Assembly (NCBI RefSeq): GCF_009604375.1
Contig: NZ_WEGH01000003.1
Coordinates: 1,054,001 to 1,118,000 of the forward strand
Length of the DNA: 64,000 nt
Source: Actinomadura macrotermitis
Lineage (GTDB): Bacteria; Actinomycetota; Actinomycetes; Streptosporangiales; Streptosporangiaceae
Direction: 5' to 3'
Shown: positions 50,482-60,083 of the stretch, in pieces
How positions within the stretch are numbered: the first letter of the stretch is position 1
Layout of the letters: the number at the start of each line of letters is the position of its first letter
The notes under the pieces: generated by a model
Told to the model about the DNA's origin: nothing
Databases searched by the model: none
What the model saw: the letters and a program-made list of their open reading frames with translations, nothing else
Position numbers and translations under genes: made by a program

Positions 50482-52281
50482 ATGAAAAGCCTCGTGCGCA
50501 AGCGAGCAAGGATCGCCGCTGTGGCGGCCGGTCTTGCGAGCATCGGTGTTCTCACTCCCATCGTCGTCTCGCACGCGGCGGTGGGGCACACCAAGTCCTA
50601 TGCCTACGGATCGCACAAGCGGCAGGCGCTGGACGCCTACTGGAACGACCCGAAACCGGGCAGCTCCCAGCCGGGCATCGTGATCCTGCACGGCGGCTAC
50701 TGGCAGACGGGCAAGAAGATCGACTGGAAGGCCAACGCCGAGTGGTTCGCCGGCCAGGGGTTCGCGGTGTTCTCCGTCGACTACCGGTTCAACACCGATG
50801 CCCCGTGGCCCGCACCTCGCGATGACGCCATGGCGGCCGTGGCATGGATCAAAAGCCACGCCTCGTCGTTCAGGCTCGACCCCGGCCGGATCGCGGTCAT
50901 CGGCTCGCAGTCGGGCGGGCAGCTGGCCGCCCACCTGGGGACCTCCGGCAGCGGCGGCGCACGGGTGCGGGGGGTGGTGGGCCTTTCCCCCATCGCCTCA
51001 CCGCGGCTGGCGTACGACTCGGCGCAGACCTCGGCGTCCACCACGTCCCAGCGCAAGGCCCGTGACCAGACGGTGCTGCTGGCCAACTGCTCGCCCACCT
51101 ACTCCGAGCCGGTGTGCGCCGCCCGCTACCAGGACATGGCCGCCGCCACCGGAGCCTCCGCCGACGATGCCCCCATGCTGCTGGTCCACTCGGCCGGCGA
51201 CATGTTCCCGGCCCTCCACAGCGAGCAGCTGCGCACGGCCCTCACCGCTGCAGGCGACGGTGACGTCACCGTCAGGACCGTCACGGGCTCGGCCAGCGGC
51301 GGCCCGTTGCTCACCACGGGCGAGCGCGACCAGGTCCTCGCCTGGATCCGAGCCCGCACCGCATCCCGCGCAGCGGTATCGGCCACCACCCCGCGGCCGG
51401 GCGACACCACGGGGAAAAGGCCGCCCGCGCTGGTGCCCTCCAGACGCACCACCGACGACGGGACCGCGGCCGCCCCCAGGATCTCTGCCCGCACCACCGC
51501 GTCCCGTATCGAGCAGACCGGCTTGGCCTACGGCACCGACGCGCGCCAGAAGATCGATGCGTACTACCATCCGAGCGCCGCCCGGCGCCCGGCGATCCTG
51601 ATGATCCACGGCGGCTACTGGTACGAGGGTGACAAGTCCTCCTGGGCCGGGCAGGCCCGCTGGTTCAGCGACCACGGCTACGCCGTCTTCGCGGCCGGCT
51701 ACCGGCTCAACACCCAGGCGGCCTGGCCCGCGCAGCGCACCGACGTCATCGCCGCCGTCAACTGGATCAAGGTCCGCGCCGCCACCTATGCCGTCGACCC
51801 CAAGCGCGTCGTCCTGCTCGGCTCCTCCGCCGGCGGGCACCTGGTCACCAATGTCGGCACCTACGGCACGGGCACCGGCACCGTGAAGGCCGTCGCCGCG
51901 GTCTCGCCCGTCGCCAGCCCCTACAAGGCCTACTACGACGGTGAAGCCGCCGGCGCCAAGAACAACCGCCACAAGCTCCGCGACACCGCCGTCCTGCTGA
52001 CCCGGTGCACCCCGGAGAAGGCCGACACCGCCTGCTGGAACCGCTGGGTCGACGCCGTCAGCTTCAACCACGCCAGTGCCGGCGACACCCCGATGTACCT
52101 CGTCCACTCGGCAGGCGACTTCGTCCCCCCGCAGCACTCGGTCAAGCTGTGCCAGAGGCTCGCCGCCGTCAAGGTCTCCTGCACCGCCCGCACGATCACC
52201 GGCAGCGCCCACGGCATGGACGTGCTGGCCTCCGGGACCGTCCGCGACGACCTCCTCAAGTGGATTCAGGACCACGATTGA
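50482..52281 (+). CDS. Secreted tandem alpha/beta hydrolase, first half degenerate
   Basis: A 599-aa protein with a signal peptide (1-32) and two homologous BD-FAE-like hydrolase domains (about 35-295 and 345-598) joined by a Thr/Pro-rich linker. Both keep the oxyanion motif HGGYW (70-74, 376-380). In domain two the nucleophile is Ser449 (GSSAGG), with Asp546 (HSAGDFVP) and His577 (GSAHG). Domain one has Gln143 at the aligned nucleophile position (GSQSGG), Asp240, and Ser272 in place of the His. So only the second half should be catalytic, while the first may bind substrate or stabilise. ATG 50482 has AGGAAAC 8 bases upstream. Likely an extracellular esterase; substrate unknown. Confidence 0.85.
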   Translation: MKSLVRKRARIAAVAAGLASIGVLTPIVVSHAAVGHTKSYAYGSHKRQALDAYWNDPKPGSSQPGIVILHGGYWQTGKKIDWKANAEWFAGQGFAVFSVDYRFNTDAPWPAPRDDAMAAVAWIKSHASSFRLDPGRIAVIGSQSGGQLAAHLGTSGSGGARVRGVVGLSPIASPRLAYDSAQTSASTTSQRKARDQTVLLANCSPTYSEPVCAARYQDMAAATGASADDAPMLLVHSAGDMFPALHSEQLRTALTAAGDGDVTVRTVTGSASGGPLLTTGERDQVLAWIRARTASRAAVSATTPRPGDTTGKRPPALVPSRRTTDDGTAAAPRISARTTASRIEQTGLAYGTDARQKIDAYYHPSAARRPAILMIHGGYWYEGDKSSWAGQARWFSDHGYAVFAAGYRLNTQAAWPAQRTDVIAAVNWIKVRAATYAVDPKRVVLLGSSAGGHLVTNVGTYGTGTGTVKAVAAVSPVASPYKAYYDGEAAGAKNNRHKLRDTAVLLTRCTPEKADTACWNRWVDAVSFNHASAGDTPMYLVHSAGDFVPPQHSVKLCQRLAAVKVSCTARTITGSAHGMDVLASGTVRDDLLKWIQDHD

Positions 52282-53830
52282 TCGCCCCGCCGGCAGACGC
52301 GGGCGCGCCCTCCGCCGGGGACGGCTCGGCTTTCAGGAGCGACACCTTCGCCGCTTCGGGCGCCGGCGTGGTCGCGCGGCGGGACGGCCGGAAGGCGAAG
52401 GTGAGCCCCGCGGCGAGCATGGCGAAGGGGATGGCGGGCAGCACGTATCGGTAGTCGAAGTCCGCCGTCGCGGCCGGGACGACCAGCAGGGCCAGCGCGG
52501 TGGACCAGGGCAGCAGCACGTCCCCGCCGAAGCGCCGGGCCCGCAGCAGCACGCCGGCCAGCCCGATCGCCATGAAGGCGCCGAGGGCGGGGCCCGGCAG
52601 GTAGGCCCAGTCCTGGTAGTCGCGCATGGTCTGCCCGTAGGGCTCGACCACGCGGGCGGCGGCGCTGGAACCGCCGTACATGCGGCCGAGTACGGCCTCA
52701 CGGTCCCGGATGGAGGCGCCGACGGGGAACTCGTACTCCGCGGCGGTGTCCGGCGTCGGATAGGGGGCGCGGCCCGGTTCGAAAGCGCGGAAGGTGTCGC
52801 GCCAGATCACCTTGACGTAGTCACCGGGCTGCTTGGTGATCGCCGCCGTCGCGAACTCGCCCGCCAGTTCGTTGGCCTGCGGGTCGTACAGGCGGGCGGG
52901 CAGCTTCGCGAACCCCGAATCCTCGCCCCACAGCGCCTGGAAGGCGGGGGCGACGGCCGGGTCGCGAGGCAGGCCGTCACGGCACAAGATGGCGACCTCC
53001 GGGCGCGGCTTGATGACCGTGCACTTGGCGAAGTCGACGGTCCGGCCGTAGAGCCAGATCTTGTCGGTGCTGGTCAGCGCGTAGGTGCCGTAGGCCGAGT
53101 GGAACCACGTCATGTAGGCCGCGATCGGGAAGACCGCGGCGCCCACCGCGGCCGCCACCGGCCGCCACCCGGCCCGCCTGGCGGCCATGCAGACCAGCGC
53201 GACGGCGAGCATCGGCAGTCCCACCGAGCGGACCAGCGCCGCGCAGGAGAAGATCAGCCCGGTCAGCGCGCCGGCCCACCAGGGCATGCGCCGCCGCCAC
53301 ATGATCACCGCGACGCCGAGGACCAGCATGCAGGTGAACAGCGAGTCCGAGAGCAGCATGTGCTCGAGCTGGACGACGTAGGCGTCGTAGAGCACCGGGA
53401 CGGCCGCCGGCGCGGCCACGAGCCCCGGAACCCAGATCCGGCCCGGCCAGGCCGCCCGGACGCCGCGCCACACCAGGGCGTACACCACGGTGCCGGCCAG
53501 CAGGCCGAGCGCGTGCTGGACGGTCAGCACGACGGTGAAGTCGTGGAACGGCCGGAGCAGCCGCAGGAAGATCGAGTAGCCGCCGGGGCGCAGCTGCGAC
53601 GGCGTGTCGTCCAGTGCCGTCCGCAGGTAGGTGGGCGAGTCGCCGAACAGCAGCATCGACGGGAAACCGCGGATGGCGGTCCAGCGGAGCCCGCAGGCCC
53701 CCAGCAGGAGCAGGGCGAACAGCCCGTGCCCGAGCAGCAGTCCGCCCGTCCGACGGGCCAGGCGCCGGCCGGCCCCGTCACCGCGATCTGTCGTTACGAG
53801 ATACCGCGCTCCCCGTGACACAGCTCGCAT
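52256..53830 (-). CDS. Polytopic membrane glycosyltransferase, PMT/GT39-like
   Basis: A 524-aa protein with about ten helices. The first outside loop has FGDSPTYLRTALDDTPSQLR with the acidic residues typical of GT-C catalysis, and a late ADFDYRYVLPAIPFAMLAAG motif is common in phospholipid-carrier-dependent glycosyltransferases. A large soluble loop lies between helices eight and nine (about residues 265-375). It overlaps the convergent hydrolase gene by 26 bp. Likely uses a polyprenyl-phosphate sugar donor; acceptor unknown. Confidence 0.75.
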   Translation of the reverse strand: MRAVSRGARYLVTTDRGDGAGRRLARRTGGLLLGHGLFALLLLGACGLRWTAIRGFPSMLLFGDSPTYLRTALDDTPSQLRPGGYSIFLRLLRPFHDFTVVLTVQHALGLLAGTVVYALVWRGVRAAWPGRIWVPGLVAAPAAVPVLYDAYVVQLEHMLLSDSLFTCMLVLGVAVIMWRRRMPWWAGALTGLIFSCAALVRSVGLPMLAVALVCMAARRAGWRPVAAAVGAAVFPIAAYMTWFHSAYGTYALTSTDKIWLYGRTVDFAKCTVIKPRPEVAILCRDGLPRDPAVAPAFQALWGEDSGFAKLPARLYDPQANELAGEFATAAITKQPGDYVKVIWRDTFRAFEPGRAPYPTPDTAAEYEFPVGASIRDREAVLGRMYGGSSAAARVVEPYGQTMRDYQDWAYLPGPALGAFMAIGLAGVLLRARRFGGDVLLPWSTALALLVVPAATADFDYRYVLPAIPFAMLAAGLTFAFRPSRRATTPAPEAAKVSLLKAEPSPAEGAPASAGGAINRGPEST

Positions 53831-54287
53831 GGCTGCAGCATAGTGCCGGGAAGGTCATCTTCCCGGTCCGGCCTCGGAACCAGGCCGGCGACCGGGCCGC
53901 AGGTCCGGCGCCCCGCCCCGCCACCGGACTTCCCGGCCGGTCCCCGCTTAGTGCCGCTCTCCCTGGTCGGAGGCGTTTATCTCAAAGGCAGCGAAAGTTC
54001 ATATACCCTGACCCTGGTGAAGATTTGGGTAAATCGGGATTGATGGGGGTTCGGTGACGTAGGACACTGCCACCGAATCACCCCCGGTGATCGTCCGTAC
54101 CTCCCAGACGTGCCGGCGGAGCCAGGACCGGCGGCCGCGCACCTCCCTCACCAGCCGAGCCCGGCGGCGACGCCGGCGGTCACCGCGGTGACCGGCGGGG
54201 ACCCGGCACGGCTCCTGACCGCCGCTTCCGACCGTCCGACCCGAGCACCTTTCCGCACACCTCCCTATGCGTTGACTGAGTGGGGCC
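53831..54287. other. Divergent promoter region of the second TagF-like gene
   Basis: About 460 bp between divergent genes. A short AT-richer block (aagttcatataccctgaccc, 53995-54014) could hold a promoter, leaving a leader of over 250 bases before ATG 54288. No gene or riboswitch recognised. Confidence 0.4.
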
Positions 54288-57200
54288 ATGTCACCAAAGA
54301 TCAGTGTCGTCGTTCCGTTCCACAATCTGGAGCAGTACCTCGGAGATTGCCTGGAGTCGCTGGGCCGGCAGACCCTGCACGACCTCGAAGTGGTCATGGT
54401 CGACGACGGCTCCACCGACGGCGGCACGATCATCGCCAAGGAGTACGCGGCCCGCGACCCGCGCTTCGTGCTGGTGCAGCTGGAGGAGAGCCAGGGCCCC
54501 GGCCCGGCCCGCAACGCCGGCATCAAGCGGGCCGCCGGGGAGTACCTGGCCTTCGCCGACGGCGACGACGTACTGGCCCCTTACGCCTACGAGCTGATGG
54601 TCGGCTCCCTGGAGGAGACCGGCTCCGACATCGTCTCGGGGAACGTGCGGCGGTTCGACTCGGCCAAGAGCTGGCCCTGCTGGCTGCACGAGGAGGCCTG
54701 CGCCACCACCCGGCTGCGCACGCACATCCGCAAGCACCCCGCCCTGCTCCAGGACCGGACGGTCTGGAACAAGGTCTTCCGGCGCTCCTTCTGGGACCGG
54801 CACAAGCTGACCTACCCGCACATGCTCTACGAAGACCCGCCCGTCATGATCGCCGCCCATGTGCTGGCCGAGTCGGTGGACGTGCTGTCCAGCACGGTCT
54901 ACTACTGGCGCCGCCGTGAGGGCTCGATCACCAGGCGGCGCGACGAGCTGGCGAACATCACCGACCGCATGAAGTCGGTCGAGATGGTGCAGGTCTTCCT
55001 GAAGGAGCACGCGCCGGACCTGAAGACCAAGTTCGACGGATACGCCCTCGACGTCGACCTCGGCATCCTCACCGAGAGCCTGCTGGCCGCCGAGGGCGAC
55101 GCCCAGCAGCAGATCTACGACCTCGGCGTGGCGTGCCTGCAGCGGTCCGACCTCGAGGCGCTGCGGCACCTGCCGGTGAACCGCCGGCTCACCTTCCACC
55201 TGCTCGGCCGGCACCTGCTGCCCGAGCTGGAGGAGGCCGTGGAGTTCGAGAAGCGGCAGGCCAAGGACGTGCGCATCGTGCGGCGCGGGCGGCTGCGCAA
55301 GCGCTGGTACGCCGAGTACCCCTTCTTCGAGGACCCCGCCAAGAACGTGCCGCTCGACATCTACGAGGTCACCGACGACCTCAAGCTGTGGGCCCAGGTC
55401 GACGAGGTGAGCTGGCAGGGGGGCCGGCTGCGCCTTGAGGGGCACGCCAACTTCGAGCGGCTGCAGGTCGCCGGCCCGCAGGACCTGGACATCCGGATGT
55501 GGCTGGAGGCGCCCAAGCGCGGCAAGCGCATCGCCCTGGACGTCCAGCGGGTGCGGCGTCCCGACGTCACCGCCGACTCCTGGCAGCGGGCGGTCAGCTA
55601 CGACGGGTCGGGCTTCGCCGTGGAGATCGACCCCGAGCAGCTGAAGCACACCGGCAAGTGGCGGCAGATCACCTGGCAGCTGCACATCGAGGCCTCGGTG
55701 CCCGGGCTGAAGCGCAGCCAGGCCGTCGACAGCCCCGCGCAGGCCCGGGTGAAGTGGGCCCCGGACCGGCAGGTGGCCGCGCACACCCGGGTGCAGCCGG
55801 TCGCCGCCCCCGACGGCTTCCTGGTGCAGGTCCGGCGGGACGAGGCCGTCGTGACCGGGCACCGCCAGGTCGACGGGGAACTGCTCCTGGAAGGCGTGCT
55901 GACCAGCGACCCCGGAGCCGGCGTGCGGGTGCAGGCCTCGCGGGTGCACGCCGGCGACGACACCTCCGTGCAGGGACCGGTGGAGATCGTCCCGGCGGTC
56001 GACGGAACCTATGGCTTCACCGCCCGGCTACCGCTGGACGAGCTGGTCTCGGGCCCCGAGGGGCCGGCCGCGGCCGGCGGGCTGTCCCAGATCCGCGACA
56101 GCGTCGACTGGGACATCCGGCTGGCCGTCGGGGACAAGCTCATCAAGCCGGCCACGCCGGGCGGCTTCCCCGAGGGCCGCTACCCCACCCCGGGCCAGGA
56201 GTTCGCCGTCACCCGCACCCGGTACGGGAACCTGCGCGGCGTCGAGCGCACCCGGCGGCCCGTGGTCACCGACGTGCGCTGGGCCGACGGCGACCGGCTG
56301 GTGCTGAGCGGCGACCACTGTTCCCCGGTGGACCGGCCCGAGCGGCTCATGCTGCGCCGGCGCCGCTCCAGCGAGACCTACGACTTCCCGCTGGTCTGGG
56401 ACGGCGACCGGTTCACCGCCGAGTTCCGGCCGGGCGCCATCTCGGTGTTCGGCACCACGCGCGCCCTCGGCAGCGGCGTCTGGGAGATGCTGGCCCGCAC
56501 GGCCGCCGGCGAGGAGACGCTGGTGGCCGTCGAGCGCTCCGCCCTCGCCACGCTGCCCGAGCCGCACGTCGCCGGCGTGCACCGGGTGACCGTGGACGCC
56601 TACCAGGTCGACGCCCTGCTGATGCGCATCCGGGCGGACCAGCCCGACGAGGACCGCGGCGCCTTCGCGCAGCGGCGCATCCAGGAGAACGACTACCCGG
56701 CGATGCGGCGCCTGCCGCTGCGCGAGATGGTGGTCTTCGACTCCTACGCCGGGGCCCAGTACTCCTGCAGCCCGCGCGCGATCTACGAGGAGATCCGGCG
56801 CACGCGCCCCGACCTGGAGTGCGTCTGGGCCTCCAAGGACGGGCGCTTCGAGGTGCCCGGCGACGCGCGCGTCGTGCTGTACGACACCCGGGAGCACTAC
56901 GAGGCCCTCGCCCGGGCCCGCTACATCGTCGCCAACTTCGGCGTGCCGCCGTGGTTCGTCAAGCGCGACGACCAGTTCTACCTGCAGACCTGGCACGGCA
57001 CCCCGCTGAAGAAGCTCGCCTTCGACCTGCGCGACATGGCCTACCGGCGGACCGAGTCGCTGGACTGGATGGACCGCGAGGTGCCGGCCTGGGACATCCT
57101 GGTGTCGCCGAACCCCTTCACCACGCCGATCATGCGCCGGGCCTTCCGCTACGAGGGCGAGATCCTGGAGGCGGGCTACCCGCGCAACGACATCCTGCGC

Positions 57201-57803
57201 GCCCCCGACCGCGCGAGCCGCGCGGCGCGGGTGCGCGAGATCCTCGGCATCCCGGCGGGCAAGCGGATCGTGCTGTACGCGCCGACCTGGCGCGACGACC
57301 AGCACCTGGCGCCCGGCAAGCGCGCCTTCTCGCTGGAGCTGGACCTGGCCGAGGCGCACGCCGCGCTCGGCGACGACCACGTGGTCCTGGTCCGCGCGCA
57401 CTACCTGATCACCGACCGGACCTGGGCCCGGTCGGACGGCTCGGTCATCGACGTCTCGCACTACCCCGACATCGCCGACCTCTACCTGGTCGCCGACGCG
57501 CTGGTGACCGACTACTCCTCGGCGATGTTCGACTTCGCCGGCACCGGCAAGCCGCAGATCTTCTTCACCTACGACCTGGAGACCTACCGCGACCACGTCC
57601 GCGGCTTCTACATGGACTTCGAGTCCGAGGCCCCGGGTCCGCTGGTGAGCACCTCCGCCGAGGTCTTCGCGGCCATCAAGCGGATGGACGAGCTCACCGC
57701 CGAGTACGCCGACGCCTACCGGGCCTTCGTCGCCAAGTACTGCCCGTACGACGACGGCCAGGCCGCCGCACGCGCCGTCGAGCGCGTCTTCGGCTCGAGC
57801 TGA
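54288..57803 (+). CDS. GT2 + CDP-glycerol glycerophosphotransferase fusion, second copy
   Basis: An 1171-aa paralogue of the 29952 gene with the same order: GT2 domain (ISVVVPFHNLEQYLGDCLES, MVDDGSTDGGTI, FADGDD), a long beta-rich centre, and a C-terminal TagF/TagB domain (QFYLQTWHGTPLKKLAFDLR, EAGYPRNDIL, IVLYAPTWRDDQ, VTDYSSAMFDFAGTGKPQIF, FFTYDLETYRD). The GT2 metal site reads DGDD here and DSDD in the first copy. ATG 54288 has GTGGGGCC upstream. The two copies are clearly diverged throughout, so old paralogues, perhaps for different steps or polymers. Confidence 0.9.
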   Translation: MSPKISVVVPFHNLEQYLGDCLESLGRQTLHDLEVVMVDDGSTDGGTIIAKEYAARDPRFVLVQLEESQGPGPARNAGIKRAAGEYLAFADGDDVLAPYAYELMVGSLEETGSDIVSGNVRRFDSAKSWPCWLHEEACATTRLRTHIRKHPALLQDRTVWNKVFRRSFWDRHKLTYPHMLYEDPPVMIAAHVLAESVDVLSSTVYYWRRREGSITRRRDELANITDRMKSVEMVQVFLKEHAPDLKTKFDGYALDVDLGILTESLLAAEGDAQQQIYDLGVACLQRSDLEALRHLPVNRRLTFHLLGRHLLPELEEAVEFEKRQAKDVRIVRRGRLRKRWYAEYPFFEDPAKNVPLDIYEVTDDLKLWAQVDEVSWQGGRLRLEGHANFERLQVAGPQDLDIRMWLEAPKRGKRIALDVQRVRRPDVTADSWQRAVSYDGSGFAVEIDPEQLKHTGKWRQITWQLHIEASVPGLKRSQAVDSPAQARVKWAPDRQVAAHTRVQPVAAPDGFLVQVRRDEAVVTGHRQVDGELLLEGVLTSDPGAGVRVQASRVHAGDDTSVQGPVEIVPAVDGTYGFTARLPLDELVSGPEGPAAAGGLSQIRDSVDWDIRLAVGDKLIKPATPGGFPEGRYPTPGQEFAVTRTRYGNLRGVERTRRPVVTDVRWADGDRLVLSGDHCSPVDRPERLMLRRRRSSETYDFPLVWDGDRFTAEFRPGAISVFGTTRALGSGVWEMLARTAAGEETLVAVERSALATLPEPHVAGVHRVTVDAYQVDALLMRIRADQPDEDRGAFAQRRIQENDYPAMRRLPLREMVVFDSYAGAQYSCSPRAIYEEIRRTRPDLECVWASKDGRFEVPGDARVVLYDTREHYEALARARYIVANFGVPPWFVKRDDQFYLQTWHGTPLKKLAFDLRDMAYRRTESLDWMDREVPAWDILVSPNPFTTPIMRRAFRYEGEILEAGYPRNDILRAPDRASRAARVREILGIPAGKRIVLYAPTWRDDQHLAPGKRAFSLELDLAEAHAALGDDHVVLVRAHYLITDRTWARSDGSVIDVSHYPDIADLYLVADALVTDYSSAMFDFAGTGKPQIFFTYDLETYRDHVRGFYMDFESEAPGPLVSTSAEVFAAIKRMDELTAEYADAYRAFVAKYCPYDDGQAAARAVERVFGSS

Positions 57804-57812
57804 GCGGACAGA

Positions 57813-57867
57813 GGGGAACCGGCACCGCCGGCGGACCGCTTCGGTCCGCCGGCGGTGCCGGTTCCCC
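57813..57867. terminator. Long bidirectional hairpin terminator
   Basis: A perfect 26-bp stem (57813-57838 with 57842-57867; ggggaaccggcaccgcc...) and a 3-base loop, between the convergent TagF-like gene and the GT4 gene, 9 bases after one stop and 3 before the other. Confidence 0.9.
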
Positions 57868-57870
57868 GCC

Positions 57871-60072
57871 TCAGATCCCGGGCGCCGCGACCGGGGCGCG
57901 GACGGCGAGCAGGTCGGTCCACTGGCGGCAGACCTCCGCCAGGCCGTAGTCGCGCCGCACCTGCTCACGGGCGAGCGTCCGGTCGGCCTCCCAGCGGTCC
58001 AGCCGGACGGTGTCGGCGATCGAGGCCGCCATCGCCGACGTGCCGGTGTGGATCCACCGCGTGTCGTAGATGGTGTCGGCGCCGGGCCAGTTCAGCAGCG
58101 CGGGCACCGCACCCGAGGCCATGCCCTCGGCGGGCGCGAGGTGGAAGCTCTCGTCGTCGCTGGTCGACAGGACGAACCCGATGCGCCGCAGCCACGCGGC
58201 CACGTCGCGGCCGTAGTCGTCGAAGACCACGCCGCCCGACAACAGCGGCGAGCGGCGGATGCGGTGGAACACCTTCTCGTAGTGCGCGCGCTCCTCGGGC
58301 TTCTGCCAGATCCACCAGTACTCCCAGGGGAGCTTGGACTTGACGAAGAGGGTGAAGCGCGGGTCGTCGCGGCGCAGTTCCTCCACCACGTCCAGGGCGA
58401 GGTCCAGGCGCTTGCGCGACGGCGCGATGCCGATGAACCCCAGGTGGTGCTCGGCGCCGGCGAGCTTCGGCCGGTCCAGCTGCCGGTCGTCGACCCAGTT
58501 GGGGATGACGGTGACCTTCTCCTTGGGCCAGCCGGTCTTGGCCAGGGTGAGGTCGGCGTAGTGCGGGCTGACGCAGATGACCTGGTCGACGCTGTCGATG
58601 TCCAGCTTGCGCGGCCAGTCGGCGTACAGCTCGAACCGGTGCAGCCGGACGACCAGGCGCTGCCCCGGCCGCTTGCGCTCGGCGTACCACAGGGCGTTCG
58701 GGCCGCACCACTCGCAGATGATGACGTCGGCCCAGTCGAGCAGCTCCTGGCCGCGCTCGGGGTCGTGCGCCTTCAGCGCCGCCCAGTGGTCGACGCGGAC
58801 CTCCATGTCGGGCCGCGACCTGAGGTAGTCCAGCAGGCGGGTGAAGAACTTCAGGTCGTGCCCGGCGACGCCGACGCGCAGCTTGCGGCCTCCGGCGGCG
58901 GCGAGGACGGCCGGGTCGGGCTCGGGGAACACCTCGGCGAGGTAGCCCTTCACCCGGCGCGCGGCGGCCTCCAGGGTGTAGTCCTCGGCGGCGGCGCGGC
59001 AGCGCTCGGCGGCCAGCTCGTACAGGTCGGGGTTCAGGCCGATCTTGTCCAGGGCGGTGACGACGTCGTCCTCGGTCGCCACGAACAGCGGGTAGTCCAC
59101 GCCGAACAGCCGCTCGTGCATGGGGGTGCGGTTCAGCACCACCGGCACGCCGAGCAGCCCGCACTCCAGCAGCTTGGTGGACAGCTCCAGGCTGGCGTCC
59201 AGCTCGGGGTGCCGCCACGACAGGCCGATGTCGCAGGCGGCGGTCAGCCGCATCGCCTCGGCGCGCGGGTGGCCGCCGTGCCAGACCACGCCGGGCGCGG
59301 TCTCCAGCGCGGCCTGCATGCGCGGCGCGTAGCCGGGGTCGCCGGGATCGTCGTGGACCTTGTCGCCGACCATGTGCACCTCGGCGTCCACCGACAGCAG
59401 CCGGGGCAGCCGGGTCATCTCGTAGGTGTTCCAGCGCGGCGCGAACTTGCCGGTGTAGACGAGCTTCAGCGCGCGCCCCTCGGGCGCTCCGGCGGCGCGC
59501 GGCTCCAGGCCCTCGGGCAGCACCACGACGGGCGGGAACAGCACGCTCTTGCCCGCCGTCGCCGGGACCGCGCTCTCCAGGAAGCAGCGCAGCTCCTCGG
59601 TCTGGCAGAGCAGCAGCCGCGAGGCGTCGGCGATGCGGCGCAGCTCGCCGAAGGCGTCGCCGTCGAAGTCGCCGGCCTGCTGCGGGACGTCGGTCAGGTA
59701 CGTCCACAGGCGCCCGGCGAGCGGCCCGGCGGCGAGTTTGCCGGCGAGGCGGCGGCCGCGCACCACGATCAGGTCGAACGGGTCCTCGGCGTCGACCTCG
59801 GCGAGCACGGTCGCGGCCCAGCGGACCGGCATCGGGATCTGCGCGGGCAGCCGGCCGTCGGCGTGCGGGCTGCGCACGGTGACGTTCGGCAGGGCGCGCA
59901 GCGGGTCGACGAGCCGCCCGGTGCGCACCGGGGCCTTCAGGACCAGGGTGACCTCGCACCCGGCGCGGGCGAGGGTCTGCACCATGCCCTGGGCCCAGAT
60001 CGCCGAGCCGTCGATCAGGTTCAGATCGACGTCGCCGTAGACGAGGGCGCGCTTCCGCAAAAGGGGTCCCAC
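57871..60072 (-). CDS. Two-module GT4-like glycosyltransferase
   Basis: A 733-aa protein that contains two GT-B units in tandem. Module one (about 10-385) has ALVYGDVDLNLIDGSAIWAQ, LVYTGKFAPRWNTYEMTRLP and ELSTKLLECGLLGVPVVLN. Module two (about 395-730) has LRVGVAGHDLKFFTRLLDYL, GFIGIAPSRKRLDLALDVVE and the donor-site segment DDESFHLAPAEGMASGAVPA. GTG 60072 has AAAGGAAAAA just upstream, itself overlapping the preceding gene's end region; 11 bp separate the genes. Two activities in one chain suggest it adds two sugars in sequence. Sugars unknown. Confidence 0.82.
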   Translation of the reverse strand: MGPLLRKRALVYGDVDLNLIDGSAIWAQGMVQTLARAGCEVTLVLKAPVRTGRLVDPLRALPNVTVRSPHADGRLPAQIPMPVRWAATVLAEVDAEDPFDLIVVRGRRLAGKLAAGPLAGRLWTYLTDVPQQAGDFDGDAFGELRRIADASRLLLCQTEELRCFLESAVPATAGKSVLFPPVVVLPEGLEPRAAGAPEGRALKLVYTGKFAPRWNTYEMTRLPRLLSVDAEVHMVGDKVHDDPGDPGYAPRMQAALETAPGVVWHGGHPRAEAMRLTAACDIGLSWRHPELDASLELSTKLLECGLLGVPVVLNRTPMHERLFGVDYPLFVATEDDVVTALDKIGLNPDLYELAAERCRAAAEDYTLEAAARRVKGYLAEVFPEPDPAVLAAAGGRKLRVGVAGHDLKFFTRLLDYLRSRPDMEVRVDHWAALKAHDPERGQELLDWADVIICEWCGPNALWYAERKRPGQRLVVRLHRFELYADWPRKLDIDSVDQVICVSPHYADLTLAKTGWPKEKVTVIPNWVDDRQLDRPKLAGAEHHLGFIGIAPSRKRLDLALDVVEELRRDDPRFTLFVKSKLPWEYWWIWQKPEERAHYEKVFHRIRRSPLLSGGVVFDDYGRDVAAWLRRIGFVLSTSDDESFHLAPAEGMASGAVPALLNWPGADTIYDTRWIHTGTSAMAASIADTVRLDRWEADRTLAREQVRRDYGLAEVCRQWTDLLAVRAPVAAPGI

Positions 60073-60083
60073 GATTTTTCCTT

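Noticed and set aside
54110..54919. Plus-strand frame crossing into the second TagF-like gene
   Set aside because: Starts in non-coding DNA and overlaps the true frame; composition is that of a shadow.
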